A stretch of DNA of 64,000 nucleotides from CAILHX01 sp964511385 (GCA_964511385.1 CAZEFE010000011.1:1-64000); one strand, 5' to 3'. Shown: positions 42,362-51,225, counted from the first letter of the stretch. Notes: a model not told the origin generated them from the letters alone. A program made the numbers and translations.

Positions 42362-44017
42362 ATGGAAGGCTATTACATCAAGAAGGTCGGACAAAATAAA
42401 GGCGCTCCTCGTGTCTGGCTCGATGGAAGCGCCACAGAAAAAGCCGGGTTTGCTCCTGGGCAGAGATATAACATCGAAGTCCAGGGGCATTCAATCGTAT
42501 TACAAGCCAATCCGGATGGATCGCGTATTGTATCTGGCAAGAAATCACAGGATAAGGATAATCCTGTGATTGATTTGAACAGCAAGCAACTGCTGGCCAT
42601 CTTTGATGGCATGTCCTCCATTCGTGTTGTAGTACGCCATGGCGAGATTTATTTATTGCCTTTGGCATCGGAAATAAAAAAACGGGAGCGTTTCACCAGG
42701 CTGAAAGAGAAATTGGAACAAGGCGAAGCCTTGACCATAGGCAGTCTTTCTCATGGCGGCGGTATCATGAGCCATGCCATTCATGCCGGTTTGGCGGCGG
42801 CCGGAGTAGAAAGCCGTTTATCGTTTGCCAACGAGATCCGGGAAGAACTGATCGAGCATGCCTATTTGCACAATGATGCATGGTCAGATACGACCGTCGC
42901 TTTAGCCACTCCTCTTCAAGAGTTGGCGTTTGATGATCGAGGCATGGCCAAAATACCCAAGGTAGAAATTCTGGAAATGGGTTTACCGTGTTCCGGGGCG
43001 AGCTCTGCGGGGATGGCAAAAAGAGGGTTAAAACATCCGGAAGCGCATCCCGAAGTAGGCCACCTGGTTGTGAGCGCTTTAATCATCGTCAACAAAACGA
43101 ATGCGGCAGTTGTCGTATTGGAAAATGTACCTAATTATGGCAATTCGGCCAGCGCCGACATTTTGAGAAATCAACTACGGGACATGGGATATGTCACGCA
43201 TGAGCGCATCCTGAATGGTAAGCAATGGGGAACGCTGGAGAACAGGGACCGGTGGTTTATGGTAGCCGTCACTGAAGGCATCGCGTTCGATTTCGAGCAG
43301 CTGCGGCCACCTGAGTTGCAATCACGAAAACTAGGTGATGTTCTCGAAAAGCTGTCCGATGATGATCCGCGATGGTCTGCCATGGAAGGGTTGAAAAAGA
43401 AGCAAGTGCGTGACATTGCGGCCGGCAAAGGTTTTCGTATGCAAGTATTCAATGAAGAGAGTGAACATATCGGGACGTTGACCAAAGGTTATGCCAAAGT
43501 ACGCAGTACCGATCCAAAAATCGCGCACCCAACGAACCCGGATCTACTGCGTCAGCTTTTACCTGAAGAACACGCACGCATCAAAGGAGTGCCCGAGAAG
43601 CTAGTTAAAAACGCTTCTAATACCATGGCGCATGAAATGCTCGGTCAAAGCGTTATTTACGACGTGGTTAAAGACGTTGGCCACCATATTGGAAATGGAT
43701 TGCAACAATTTTCTGGTGGCCAGCCACGGCCTTTTGAGAATCGTGCCATATCAACCCCTGCGGCGACTGTCGATCTCGCGTCTGAGGTCGTTTATGCGCT
43801 TTCGGAGCCAGACATAAGCAAGGGCGGCTACGTGGGCGAGGTAGTGGCGATGGATGACAATTATCTAATTCAGGATATTGGGCGAGGGCAAGGTGTTGTC
43901 CATCAGAAAGCATCCCTAGATAGAGTACCGGCGTTAGGAACTAAGGCAAAGGTGCAATACGAGAATGGTCATGCACACCTTAAAGAATCTAAGTCACAGC
44001 TAAGTCTAGAGTTGTAG
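42362..44017 (+). CDS. DNA (cytosine-5) methyltransferase with KfrB-like end
   Basis: A 551-residue C5 methyltransferase. Motif IV GLPCSGASSAG with catalytic Cys near residue 211, motif VI VVLENVPNYG (about 254), motif VIII NRDRWFMVAV and motif X NTMAHEMLGQSV. Motif I is unusual (SLSHGGGIMSHAI). The N-terminal 110 residues include an extra small domain (KAGFAPGQRYNIEVQG). The last 65 residues are KfrB-like (GGYVGEVVAMDDNYLIQDIGR). No matching restriction enzyme is adjacent, so it is probably an orphan protector of plasmid DNA. It begins ten bases after the methylase-helicase. Confidence 0.9.
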   Translation: MEGYYIKKVGQNKGAPRVWLDGSATEKAGFAPGQRYNIEVQGHSIVLQANPDGSRIVSGKKSQDKDNPVIDLNSKQLLAIFDGMSSIRVVVRHGEIYLLPLASEIKKRERFTRLKEKLEQGEALTIGSLSHGGGIMSHAIHAGLAAAGVESRLSFANEIREELIEHAYLHNDAWSDTTVALATPLQELAFDDRGMAKIPKVEILEMGLPCSGASSAGMAKRGLKHPEAHPEVGHLVVSALIIVNKTNAAVVVLENVPNYGNSASADILRNQLRDMGYVTHERILNGKQWGTLENRDRWFMVAVTEGIAFDFEQLRPPELQSRKLGDVLEKLSDDDPRWSAMEGLKKKQVRDIAAGKGFRMQVFNEESEHIGTLTKGYAKVRSTDPKIAHPTNPDLLRQLLPEEHARIKGVPEKLVKNASNTMAHEMLGQSVIYDVVKDVGHHIGNGLQQFSGGQPRPFENRAISTPAATVDLASEVVYALSEPDISKGGYVGEVVAMDDNYLIQDIGRGQGVVHQKASLDRVPALGTKAKVQYENGHAHLKESKSQLSLEL

Positions 44018-44045
44018 GTAATAGAACTTTTGGTTAGATAGAAAC

Positions 44046-44348
44046 TTATTTTGGCAGTCTGACCTCGTAGTTTCCCATGTTGGAAAGAAGCCGACACTTA
44101 ATTGATGGAGAGTCCCCTAAAATCGCTTTCCACTCCGCTAAATCTTCGACCCTGTAAAAAAATCTAATTGCCGATTCAATAGAACAGCCAGTGTGGTTTT
44201 GATAAATTTGCGCTGCCAATTGATAATCTAGCGCATCAAGCTCAAAACGACTTTCCGCCCATTTTCGTTCTAGTTGATATGAAAGAGATCTCAATAATGC
44301 TTTCGCAGTGTGTCGCTTAATTTTTTCTATTCGATTAAGACAAGTCAT
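44046..44348 (-). CDS. Small last gene of the HerA/DUF1173/GHKL operon
   Basis: A 100-residue helical protein (RHTAKALLRSLSYQLERKW, YQLAAQIYQNHTGCSI). Family not recognised. Its start overlaps the end of the GHKL gene by 14 bases, so it belongs to that operon. It may be an accessory or regulatory subunit. Confidence 0.55.
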   Translation of the reverse strand: MTCLNRIEKIKRHTAKALLRSLSYQLERKWAESRFELDALDYQLAAQIYQNHTGCSIESAIRFFYRVEDLAEWKAILGDSPSIKCRLLSNMGNYEVRLPK

Positions 44349-46083
44349 GAGTATTTTCTTTTAATGATCTTGTTTTTCGGGTTGTTAAGGATGGGACGTA
44401 TGAAGCTAATTGCCTAACGTGATACCCAACATCAGCAGAGGGCACTATGGCTAATTTTGAAATTGCTGCCACATAGTTACGATAAATCAGGTCAGCCAAG
44501 TGGCCAAAACCATATTTCATGGTGTATGCGTGATGGCGGCGATAGAAGTCGATATCATGCCCATGGTTACCAATGGAATTCTCAGTATGGGAATACTCGT
44601 GAGCTAGCAGGTGAAGAAGACGTGCTACACCACCTCCAAAACCCCTGCCGCGAATACCAATAAGTTCATCGCGATGGATAGCGATAAAAGATGATCCATC
44701 AGTCCATGCTTGAATATCGTCAGCCACTCCGGCAACAAGGCGGCGGCGATTTTTTTGATCGCCAGTAAACATGGCAGCAATCGAAGAGTTCTGTTTTCGC
44801 AGGATGTTGAGCACTAAAAGTTCTTCTTGTTTTAACTCGGTGTCAGGAAGAATATGGTGGGTGTCACTCAGATCAGAAACAAAATTGGAAAATGGAACAA
44901 AATCAATGGTTCCTCTAAAGTGGAGACGGAATCGTAAGCGAGTTAATGCGGCAATGAGATTTGCTTCACTACTTTCTAGCCTCGCAAGATGAAAAATATG
45001 GGGAACAATAACGGAAGCTAGTCCTTGTGATTGCACTCTTTCGGCGATCATGGAATGCTGGCCATCATAAAGGGTGTACCGATGAGTGCTTAAAAAGGCT
45101 TCAGGGCTTTGCAGTGTTCCAAAAATATCTGGCATGAATTTGATCCGCCTGATGTTCTTGATTTCTTCATAGTCAAAAAATACTGTGTCAAACAAAAGCG
45201 TCCAGAACAACCTGGATGCTTCAGCAGGATCAAGGTTTTTGGCCTTAGCCAAACGTAGCGTAAAACGCTCTTGAATTAGTTTGGTAGCATGTTCCCACGT
45301 CTCGCATTGGCTGGTAATGATTGAGTTCCTGGCAAGGTTTACTTTCAGTGGAACCTTAGTTACCACAATACCACCTGTTCCAAACCTGGCAGCATCTTGA
45401 TCTTCGGTATGGATGCCACGATTGTAAAACATCATGTATTGATAGGATTTGTTAAAACGGTACCAAGCAACATCGTCTTCAAGGTCCCATTTTTGCTCGG
45501 ATGGTATCTGATTAACCTGTTTACCATTGATTGCAACAGGAATAGGGACGTATCTAATAATTTGAATGAGGTTTGTTGAGCTATCAGAACATCCAGTGGA
45601 CGGGTCAAACCACTGAGTTAAAAATGATTCCGGCTGGTAAAATTCACCTCGAATACAACAACCTTGCTGCGATTCGGTGTGTGTAATTAAGTCGTATCCA
45701 AGGTCTTCATCAGAGTTGGCAATATCAACACGCATCTCAAACACGCCACTACGCCAGACTGTTCTAGCGTAAGACATTATCTGTCCTCGGCCAATTCTGA
45801 ACTTACCGTAATACGCATCGTTGGCATTGTGAGGAGTGCCGAATATTTCAAAGAAATTTTCGAGCTGGTCACGAGAGACAAAGCCACGACCATCGTCAGA
45901 AATGGTGAAGCCGTTTCCATCTATGGTGATGTCAATTCTTGAAGCACCGGCATCCACAGAGTTCATGACTAGCTCAGCCAAAGCTTTATCCAAAGATCCC
46001 GCCTGCTCACGCATTAACGTAATAATGATCCCCGGATGTACGCCGAATGCACGACGTTCTGAATTCACTTGTCTGATATTCAT
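44335..46083 (-). CDS. GHKL ATPase fused to an HExxH metallopeptidase-like domain
   Basis: A 582-residue protein. The N-terminus is a GHKL (HSP90/MutL/histidine-kinase) ATPase: ALAELVMNSVDAGASRI with the metal-binding Asn, TISDDGRGFVS (DxGxG) and YGKFRIGRGQIMSYA (lid glycines). The C-terminal quarter contains LLAHEYSHTENSIGNHGHD, a zincin-type HExxH with further His/Asp ligands. No response-regulator or kinase parts are present. The combination suggests ATP-dependent switching of a protease, a pattern expected of a defence or quality-control device. Overlaps its upstream partner by four bases. Confidence 0.82.
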   Translation of the reverse strand: MNIRQVNSERRAFGVHPGIIITLMREQAGSLDKALAELVMNSVDAGASRIDITIDGNGFTISDDGRGFVSRDQLENFFEIFGTPHNANDAYYGKFRIGRGQIMSYARTVWRSGVFEMRVDIANSDEDLGYDLITHTESQQGCCIRGEFYQPESFLTQWFDPSTGCSDSSTNLIQIIRYVPIPVAINGKQVNQIPSEQKWDLEDDVAWYRFNKSYQYMMFYNRGIHTEDQDAARFGTGGIVVTKVPLKVNLARNSIITSQCETWEHATKLIQERFTLRLAKAKNLDPAEASRLFWTLLFDTVFFDYEEIKNIRRIKFMPDIFGTLQSPEAFLSTHRYTLYDGQHSMIAERVQSQGLASVIVPHIFHLARLESSEANLIAALTRLRFRLHFRGTIDFVPFSNFVSDLSDTHHILPDTELKQEELLVLNILRKQNSSIAAMFTGDQKNRRRLVAGVADDIQAWTDGSSFIAIHRDELIGIRGRGFGGGVARLLHLLAHEYSHTENSIGNHGHDIDFYRRHHAYTMKYGFGHLADLIYRNYVAAISKLAIVPSADVGYHVRQLASYVPSLTTRKTRSLKENTHDLS

Positions 46084-47261
46084 TTTGGTAACTCCGGCAT
46101 AGTCTTAGAGGTATCCCACTCCCAGGACAACAGTTCGCTATCAGCCTTTAATTCAGATAGTTGTTGTTTATAGTGTTCTTCGACACCATAAGGGACAATG
46201 TACAAAGCAACAGGCTCTTTTGTGTCGGAAAGAACGGCGCTGGCCAATACTTTGGAAGAAGCCAGGTTGTAGCGCAAACCCTTGACGAATTTCCGCTCAT
46301 CTTTGATAAGCTGCTCGATCAGCATTTTTTCATCTATGTTCTCAAAGGGTATCCAATTCTCGTCCACCAACATAACGGAGGCTTCTTCAATGGTCGCAAT
46401 TCCATTTCCGCTGACACTGAAGGTGCCGATCACAAGTAAATGACTGTTCTCGATACCGGACCATAGCGCCATCTCGTTTGTGTAACGCTTCAGGAAGCGT
46501 TTATAAATATCTTCGTTCATCATGAAGTGGCAATCTGGCATATGCTTGATAACCATCTTTTTGCCAAAGCGGGCATCGCCGAGTTCCTTCAACTCACCAA
46601 CTAATAGCATCAGTTTTTTACCTTTACCGTCGCCGGCAATTGATCGGAATACGCTCAGCCTGCGCCTGGTAATTTCGTCTTTCTTCTCAGCGGAAAATGA
46701 TTCAGGAATAAAGAGTGTCTCGGTTAAGTCATGCCCTTTGGTGCGCTTGTCCGAAGCTGCTTCCAGGAGATATTTGCGAACAATCCACCAGTTCCTTTTA
46801 TTCAACATGGCCGGTGACCAACGATTAAGTCCGGCTTCATCGTAGAGATAATGAAGCAGCCCACGAATCGTTAGTTTTTTGCCGTCGCTGACAACGCTAT
46901 CCGATTCCCCATTGCCTTTCTCCGGCGCCAGCTTGGTACCGGATTTCGATAAGGCAAAATCCAGCTTCAGAGTGGTAACCCCCTCAAGCATATCCGTTTG
47001 GATAGCACCATCCATCACCTCGCCACGCCCTGATAACTCGGCTGGGGGTTCGTAAGATTCACAAGCGATGGCATGTTTGAACCCAGAGTGCGGCATACGT
47101 TTTAGGATGAAATTGTCATTCACCTTTGCGATATACATTTCAATGCCATTAGGGGGTTTGCACATACATAGTGGCCGATTACCAGAGCCATAAACAGCAC
47201 TCAAAGCGGCCTGTATTTGTGGGCTGTCCGGCTCGAATAAATTGCCTGCAATTTTGTACAT
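46080..47261 (-). CDS. DUF1173-family protein
   Basis: A 393-residue protein matching my memory of DUF1173: PLCMCKPPNGIEMYIAK, then FILKRMPHSGFKHAIACESYEPP with Cys/His residues that could bind metal, then LTIRGLLHYLYDEAGLNRWSP. DUF1173 genes occur on proteobacterial plasmids; biochemical function is unknown. It lies between the HerA-like ATPase (two bases) and the GHKL/peptidase gene (overlap), so the three products probably act together. Confidence 0.72.
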   Translation of the reverse strand: MYKIAGNLFEPDSPQIQAALSAVYGSGNRPLCMCKPPNGIEMYIAKVNDNFILKRMPHSGFKHAIACESYEPPAELSGRGEVMDGAIQTDMLEGVTTLKLDFALSKSGTKLAPEKGNGESDSVVSDGKKLTIRGLLHYLYDEAGLNRWSPAMLNKRNWWIVRKYLLEAASDKRTKGHDLTETLFIPESFSAEKKDEITRRRLSVFRSIAGDGKGKKLMLLVGELKELGDARFGKKMVIKHMPDCHFMMNEDIYKRFLKRYTNEMALWSGIENSHLLVIGTFSVSGNGIATIEEASVMLVDENWIPFENIDEKMLIEQLIKDERKFVKGLRYNLASSKVLASAVLSDTKEPVALYIVPYGVEEHYKQQLSELKADSELLSWEWDTSKTMPELPK

Positions 47262-47263
47262 GA

Positions 47264-48562
47264 TTACTCCCTCAAAATGGTGTGGTAAGTGCCATTGTTA
47301 ATTTCACCGCGATTTTTCATTTGCACCAGGATTCTGCGGGTTGGAACAATGAAGTCCATTGCAGCGTCAGTAACGCCTAATTTTGAAATGAGTGCACGGC
47401 GGTAAGTGCGGTCAACGCCTAGAATGATTTTTGTACCAAGACTGGCAATCAGGTTGTCGGTTAAATCTGCTGGGGCATGGGTTGCGAAGATCAGGGCAAT
47501 ACCGAATTTACGCGATTCGCGGCCCATGCGATTAAGAATATGGTCGTCATCTTTATCAGTGAACAAGTGTGCTTCATCCACAATAATTACATCGTGGATT
47601 TCAGATTGCTCACCTCGTTGCATGGCACGAGTAAAAATAGTTTCCAACCTGGTCATGGTAAAAAGTTTCTTCTCATCCAGCCCAAGTGAAGTGATGATGT
47701 ATCGCCATACAGGTGCTTTAGGATTGAGGGGGGGAGGGGTGCTGCGGTAGATACCAATGGCATAAAGGTTTTCGAGGCGATCAATCAAGGATTTCACAAT
47801 TTCATCTTGGCCATCGAATTCCAGAGCATCATCGAGCTCGTCTCCGGTTTGCATTTCCCGTACAGCTTCGGTGTATAGCTGTATTGCATTTTCTTTCGCT
47901 TTTTTTAATTCTTTCTCAAGTTTGTTGATGCTTGGTTCATCGGTAACATTGGCCAAAATAGACTGTTTTGTACGGATCTGCCTGGTGAGGCGGTTCACTT
48001 CTTCAAGGGCATGAACCGCTTTTTGATCCGAGCCGATGTATATGGTTTTAAGCAACCCTTTTGCATAATTGATTGCATCGAGCAATGTCGGATACTGTGG
48101 TCTGCTATCTGCATCCAAGGCCCAGGTATCTGGCTTGTCAGCAATAATTCCATATTCTCGATACAGGCCGGTAAGCATTTTGGATAATGCACGTTCTTGA
48201 CGTGGGCCAAGTCGTACTGATGTACGGTTGATCGCCATAATCAGTGATTGGATGCGTTTACGAACACCACCAAATTCAGGGTCTGGATTTATCTCAAGTG
48301 GGTTAAACCCAAAATCGGCAGATTCATGGAAACGTACCGCCGATTCACCAGGTATCTCCATGTCGCCATGCGCATCGAAGATATGAAATCTTGGCTTACG
48401 TCCTTGGCAGGAATTAAGCATTTCTGCGATTACACGGCGGATGGTGTAGGTCTTGCCCATGCCGGTATCTCCGAAAATGCCCATATGGGCATTCACTGTG
48501 TTATCTGAGTTCCAAATAACATCAGCAGATCCGTGCGCATTGCGACCCCAAGTAATTAGCAA
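47264..48562 (-). CDS. HerA/FtsK-like ATPase, first gene of the putative defence operon
   Basis: A 432-residue P-loop translocase of the HerA/DUF87-VirB4 group: Walker A IFGDTGMGKTYTIRRV, Walker B DVIIVDEAHLFTD, a sensor-like FATHAPADL and a basic end (DRTYRRALISKLG). A charged coiled coil is inserted at about residues 195-240. HerA-type ATPases pair with nucleases or proteases in several anti-phage systems. It starts the four-gene minus-strand operon, and an operator-like palindrome lies 24 bases upstream. Confidence 0.85.
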   Translation of the reverse strand: MLITWGRNAHGSADVIWNSDNTVNAHMGIFGDTGMGKTYTIRRVIAEMLNSCQGRKPRFHIFDAHGDMEIPGESAVRFHESADFGFNPLEINPDPEFGGVRKRIQSLIMAINRTSVRLGPRQERALSKMLTGLYREYGIIADKPDTWALDADSRPQYPTLLDAINYAKGLLKTIYIGSDQKAVHALEEVNRLTRQIRTKQSILANVTDEPSINKLEKELKKAKENAIQLYTEAVREMQTGDELDDALEFDGQDEIVKSLIDRLENLYAIGIYRSTPPPLNPKAPVWRYIITSLGLDEKKLFTMTRLETIFTRAMQRGEQSEIHDVIIVDEAHLFTDKDDDHILNRMGRESRKFGIALIFATHAPADLTDNLIASLGTKIILGVDRTYRRALISKLGVTDAAMDFIVPTRRILVQMKNRGEINNGTYHTILRE

Positions 48563-48585
48563 TTAGATAATCCGTTTAATAGTGA

Positions 48586-48599
48586 GTTATATATATTAC
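48586..48599. promoter_or_regulatory. Shared operator-like site (site I)
   Basis: GTTATATATATTAC, almost perfectly palindromic and related to the GTRATATAWWTA consensus, upstream of the HerA operon. Short match, so moderate certainty. Confidence 0.45.
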
Positions 48600-48648
48600 A
48601 ATCATGCGCATATAGAGACAATGAAATAATTTAGACCATGGTTAAATC

Positions 48649-48666
48649 GGGACATTTTTATTTAGC
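48649..48666. repeat. IS21-end-like fragment (left)
   Basis: GGGACATTTTTATTTAGC resembles the repeated GGACATTTxTATTTGGC found at ends of IS21-family elements as I recall them. Similar fragments recur at 50069 and 50093, flanking the nucleotidyltransferase pair. No istA or istB is present. Confidence 0.4.
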
Positions 48667-48807
48667 ACGTCCCCGGATATTACCGGAATTGCCGCAAAAA
48701 GCTCCACCATTCATGACAGAGATGGATAGCGCGAACGCTGAAAGCGTTCCTTGTCAACTTTGTAATTGTGTGTTGCCTTATTCAGGCAATGAGTTATGAT
48801 TCTGCTT

Positions 48808-48978
48808 ATGAAAACCGCCCACACAAGCCAAAGCCGTGATGAAGTCATCCTTCGCATTAAACGCGAAGGCCAGGATCGCTCTCGGGCGCTTGTTCGAGAT
48901 GGTATTCGATCTAAAGACAGTATGTTTTTATTCCCTAAAACTGTCGTTAAGGCTGCAAAAATACGCTTCCGTGATTGA
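48808..48978 (+). CDS. Small partner of the nucleotidyltransferase-like gene
   Basis: A 56-residue basic protein (SRDEVILRIKREGQDRSRALVRDGIRSKD). An ATG 12 bases upstream is possible, but a likely -10 (TATGAT, 48795-48800, with TTGCCT at 48773-48778) overlaps it, so translation probably starts at 48808, nearly leaderless. It overlaps the next gene by four bases. The pair may be a toxin-antitoxin unit. Confidence 0.5.
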   Translation: MKTAHTSQSRDEVILRIKREGQDRSRALVRDGIRSKDSMFLFPKTVVKAAKIRFRD

Positions 48979-49970
48979 CCTTGAAGCACGAAGTTAATAC
49001 CCCTCCAGAACTATTCGAGAAAATCATTTCGGGTCTTTCCGACTCTGCAATCCTAGTTGGCGGTCAGGCCCTCGCTTTTTGGGTTGATGAATACGATATT
49101 AATTGGCAAGAGACATCGTTAATCGGATCTATTAGTGATGATTCTGATTTTCTTGGCTCTAAAGCGGATGTAAGAGCTATCGCTAGGGCCACATCCGGAC
49201 AACTCGAAATGGCATCGCCAGAACGCATCACGAGCCTGGTGGGGATAGTCCAGATCGGGGTCGGTAACAATGAATTCGTCAATGTGGATGTGCTGCACAA
49301 ACTCTACAACCTAGACGCAGAGAAAGTTAGGGCTCGTGCCCCAGTAGTTACCATTGGCAATAAAACCATCTTGGTAATGCATCCTCTGGATGTATTGAAA
49401 AGCCGCATCGAAAATTTGTCTGGATTATCCTCGAAACAAAATATAGAAGGTGTCGATCAGGCAAGCCTCGCCATCAAGGTTGCACGTGCATATATTATTG
49501 ATCTGGCATCTGACAACGCATCAAAAGCTTTAAAAGCCACCGAAGAGGTGGTGTCGATTGCAAAGAGCGGTGCGGGCCAGCGAGTGGCCAGCAAATTTCA
49601 ACTGAACTTCCTTTTGGCAATACCCGCGGATGCGATTGAGAACGAAGGGTTTCATCAACATCGTTGGCCACAGATTCAACAAGAACTATCGGAAGACAAA
49701 GCGTTGACTGCGGCCAAGGAGTTCGCAGAAAAGCATGGATACCAGCTCAGGCATGCAAATCAAGTAGATGGACACTACATTGGAAATATTGTGTACACCA
49801 ACGCGGCCATCGCGCTTCAGCATGTTGGCCGGGATATTGTCATTTCACACGCAATCGGTACCTGGAAAGACAGGCCAAACCATGGCGGGGACTTTACGAT
49901 CCGGTACCGGCATGGAGAGGTAGATGTGCAACCAAAGCCATTGGCCAAGGACCGCAATCTAAGCCGCTAA
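48975..49970 (+). CDS. Nucleotidyltransferase-like protein with KfrB-like C-terminus
   Basis: A 331-residue protein with TTG start overlapping the previous stop. The N-terminal 200 residues resemble AbiEii/DUF6036-type nucleotidyltransferases: AILVGGQALAFWVDEYDI, then DDSDFLGSKADVR for the acidic pair, VNVDVLHKL, and LVMHPLDVLKSRIENL. The C-terminal 65 residues form a KfrB-like module (GHYIGNIVYTNAAIALQHVGR, IRYRHGEVDV). Such enzymes act as toxins that modify tRNA or other targets. The added KfrB-like end links it to the plasmid backbone proteins. Confidence 0.65.
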   Translation: MTLKHEVNTPPELFEKIISGLSDSAILVGGQALAFWVDEYDINWQETSLIGSISDDSDFLGSKADVRAIARATSGQLEMASPERITSLVGIVQIGVGNNEFVNVDVLHKLYNLDAEKVRARAPVVTIGNKTILVMHPLDVLKSRIENLSGLSSKQNIEGVDQASLAIKVARAYIIDLASDNASKALKATEEVVSIAKSGAGQRVASKFQLNFLLAIPADAIENEGFHQHRWPQIQQELSEDKALTAAKEFAEKHGYQLRHANQVDGHYIGNIVYTNAAIALQHVGRDIVISHAIGTWKDRPNHGGDFTIRYRHGEVDVQPKPLAKDRNLSR

Positions 49971-50068
49971 AGGTTCTGCTCTTCGAGGGCATAAGAGGTC
50001 AATTTCGGTATTTGAGAATAACTGCCAATATTTGAGACTGCATAACGCTATCGGAGAGGTATGGAAAA

Positions 50069-50110
50069 CGGACATTTCTACTTAGCTAGAACCGGACATT
50101 ACTATTTAGC
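50069..50110. repeat. Two tandem IS21-end-like fragments (right)
   Basis: CGGACATTTCTACTTAGC (50069-50086) and CGGACATTACTATTTAGC (50093-50110) are two copies of one 18-bp motif, the same as at 48649 and in the same orientation. They look like remnants of a transposon end bordering the nucleotidyltransferase module. Confidence 0.45.
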
Positions 50111-50140
50111 TGTTACACGGGTCATTCGCATTCTTAGTAG

Positions 50141-50356
50141 TTACGGCTTTACATTGATGACCCGTGAATTTACAGTATTTATTGTGGTAATAGTTTTGCA
50201 CATAGGATCAACTTTGTTTTTATTTAACTCATGCTTCTCGATCAGCGTCTTTACGTCTGCACTACATTCATCAATAGCAATAAAACTTTTGTAAATCCAG
50301 ATTGAAAGTGGTACCAGGATAACGGCTGCGTAGATAATAAATGTGATTCTTGTCAT
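50141..50356 (-). CDS. Small single-helix membrane protein
   Basis: A 71-residue protein. The ATG at 50356 follows TAAGGATC and is preferred over 50380. One N-terminal helix (ITFIIYAAVILVPLSIWIY) and a Lys/Asp-rich tail with two Cys. Unknown function; last gene of a minus-strand cluster of tiny genes. Confidence 0.5.
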   Translation of the reverse strand: MTRITFIIYAAVILVPLSIWIYKSFIAIDECSADVKTLIEKHELNKNKVDPMCKTITTINTVNSRVINVKP

Positions 50357-50367
50357 TACGTAGATCC

Positions 50368-50562
50368 TTACATTGCACACCAGGAGAACACATCAGAATT
50401 CGTCCAGGCCGGACCGAGATCATTGTATGTGTTCTTGGAAATTGCATAACTCGGTTTTAGTTCCTTCCAATTAGAAGCATGTTTCCAACGATAGAAGCAC
50501 CCAGACAACGGCCTGTTTCTATCAGGATGATTCTTTGGCAAATCGTGAAGGTTTTGGCTCAT
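50368..50562 (-). CDS. Small unknown protein
   Basis: A 64-residue soluble protein rich in Trp, Asn and Lys (RWKHASNWKELKPSYAISKN). No family recognised. Support is limited to its place in the closely packed minus-strand series. Confidence 0.35.
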   Translation of the reverse strand: MSQNLHDLPKNHPDRNRPLSGCFYRWKHASNWKELKPSYAISKNTYNDLGPAWTNSDVFSWCAM

Positions 50563-50566
50563 GTTC

Positions 50567-50983
50567 TTACAATGCTCTATGCCACAACAATGGTAATCTT
50601 CCTACGTAGCGCACTTCTGCGCAGTCTGCACACACATAAATTAGCAAAGGGGAATTGTAGTTAGAAATACTGAAACGCAGCACTGGTGTTTCGCTGGTAA
50701 CCAAATAAGTCATCCCTGAATCTTCAGTAGTGATTTTCACATCAGTATCAATGTTGTTCCAAACGCTACCCGGTCGATATTCGACTTTCAAATGTCCGGT
50801 ACCGGTTTTTTCGTTAATCACAATATCAGCAAACTCTAATGATGGTGCATCTGCGGTAGCTTTCGTATGAAGATGCACTTCATCTGAGAAAAAACCGCAG
50901 CCGGCCACTAGGAAACTGAAAATAGAAATCAAAAAAAATTTCATGCCGCCAAATAATCCACTTCCACTATCGTTATCATTCAT
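50567..50983 (-). CDS. Putative lipoprotein
   Basis: A 138-residue protein with lipobox LVAGCGFF after a hydrophobic stretch (FFLISIFSFLVAG). The ATG at 50983 overlaps the upstream gene stop (ATGA); an internal ATG at 50944 gives a more compact signal peptide. The mature part looks beta-rich with a late Cys pair (YVCADCAEV). Family unknown. Envelope location suggests surface exclusion or stress-type roles, unproven. Confidence 0.6.
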   Translation of the reverse strand: MNDNDSGSGLFGGMKFFLISIFSFLVAGCGFFSDEVHLHTKATADAPSLEFADIVINEKTGTGHLKVEYRPGSVWNNIDTDVKITTEDSGMTYLVTSETPVLRFSISNYNSPLLIYVCADCAEVRYVGRLPLLWHRAL

Positions 50984-51210
50984 AATATTTGCAGTCTTTT
51001 TTCGACACGATCAACTGCACCAATGTCGATAAGTCCAGCAGCCCATAAACCACGCATAAATCCAAGTAGGCTAGTTCCCCAGCCCGGTATGGTGTTGTTT
51101 GCATCCTGTTCGAGCGCGAGCAGCCATTCATCGGCGCGAGGTAAATCAGCAGGAATCTCATTTCTGACTAACGCAAAGATTCGACGGTTATTTTCTTCTC
51201 TTGAATACAT
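50980..51210 (-). CDS. Small unknown helical protein
   Basis: A 76-residue protein (REENNRRIFALVRNEIP, DEWLLALEQDANN, GLIDIGAVDRVEKRL). Not recognised. Overlaps the lipoprotein start by four bases, so co-translated. Confidence 0.5.
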   Translation of the reverse strand: MYSREENNRRIFALVRNEIPADLPRADEWLLALEQDANNTIPGWGTSLLGFMRGLWAAGLIDIGAVDRVEKRLQIL

Positions 51211-51225
51211 ATTTTTCCGATCAAG

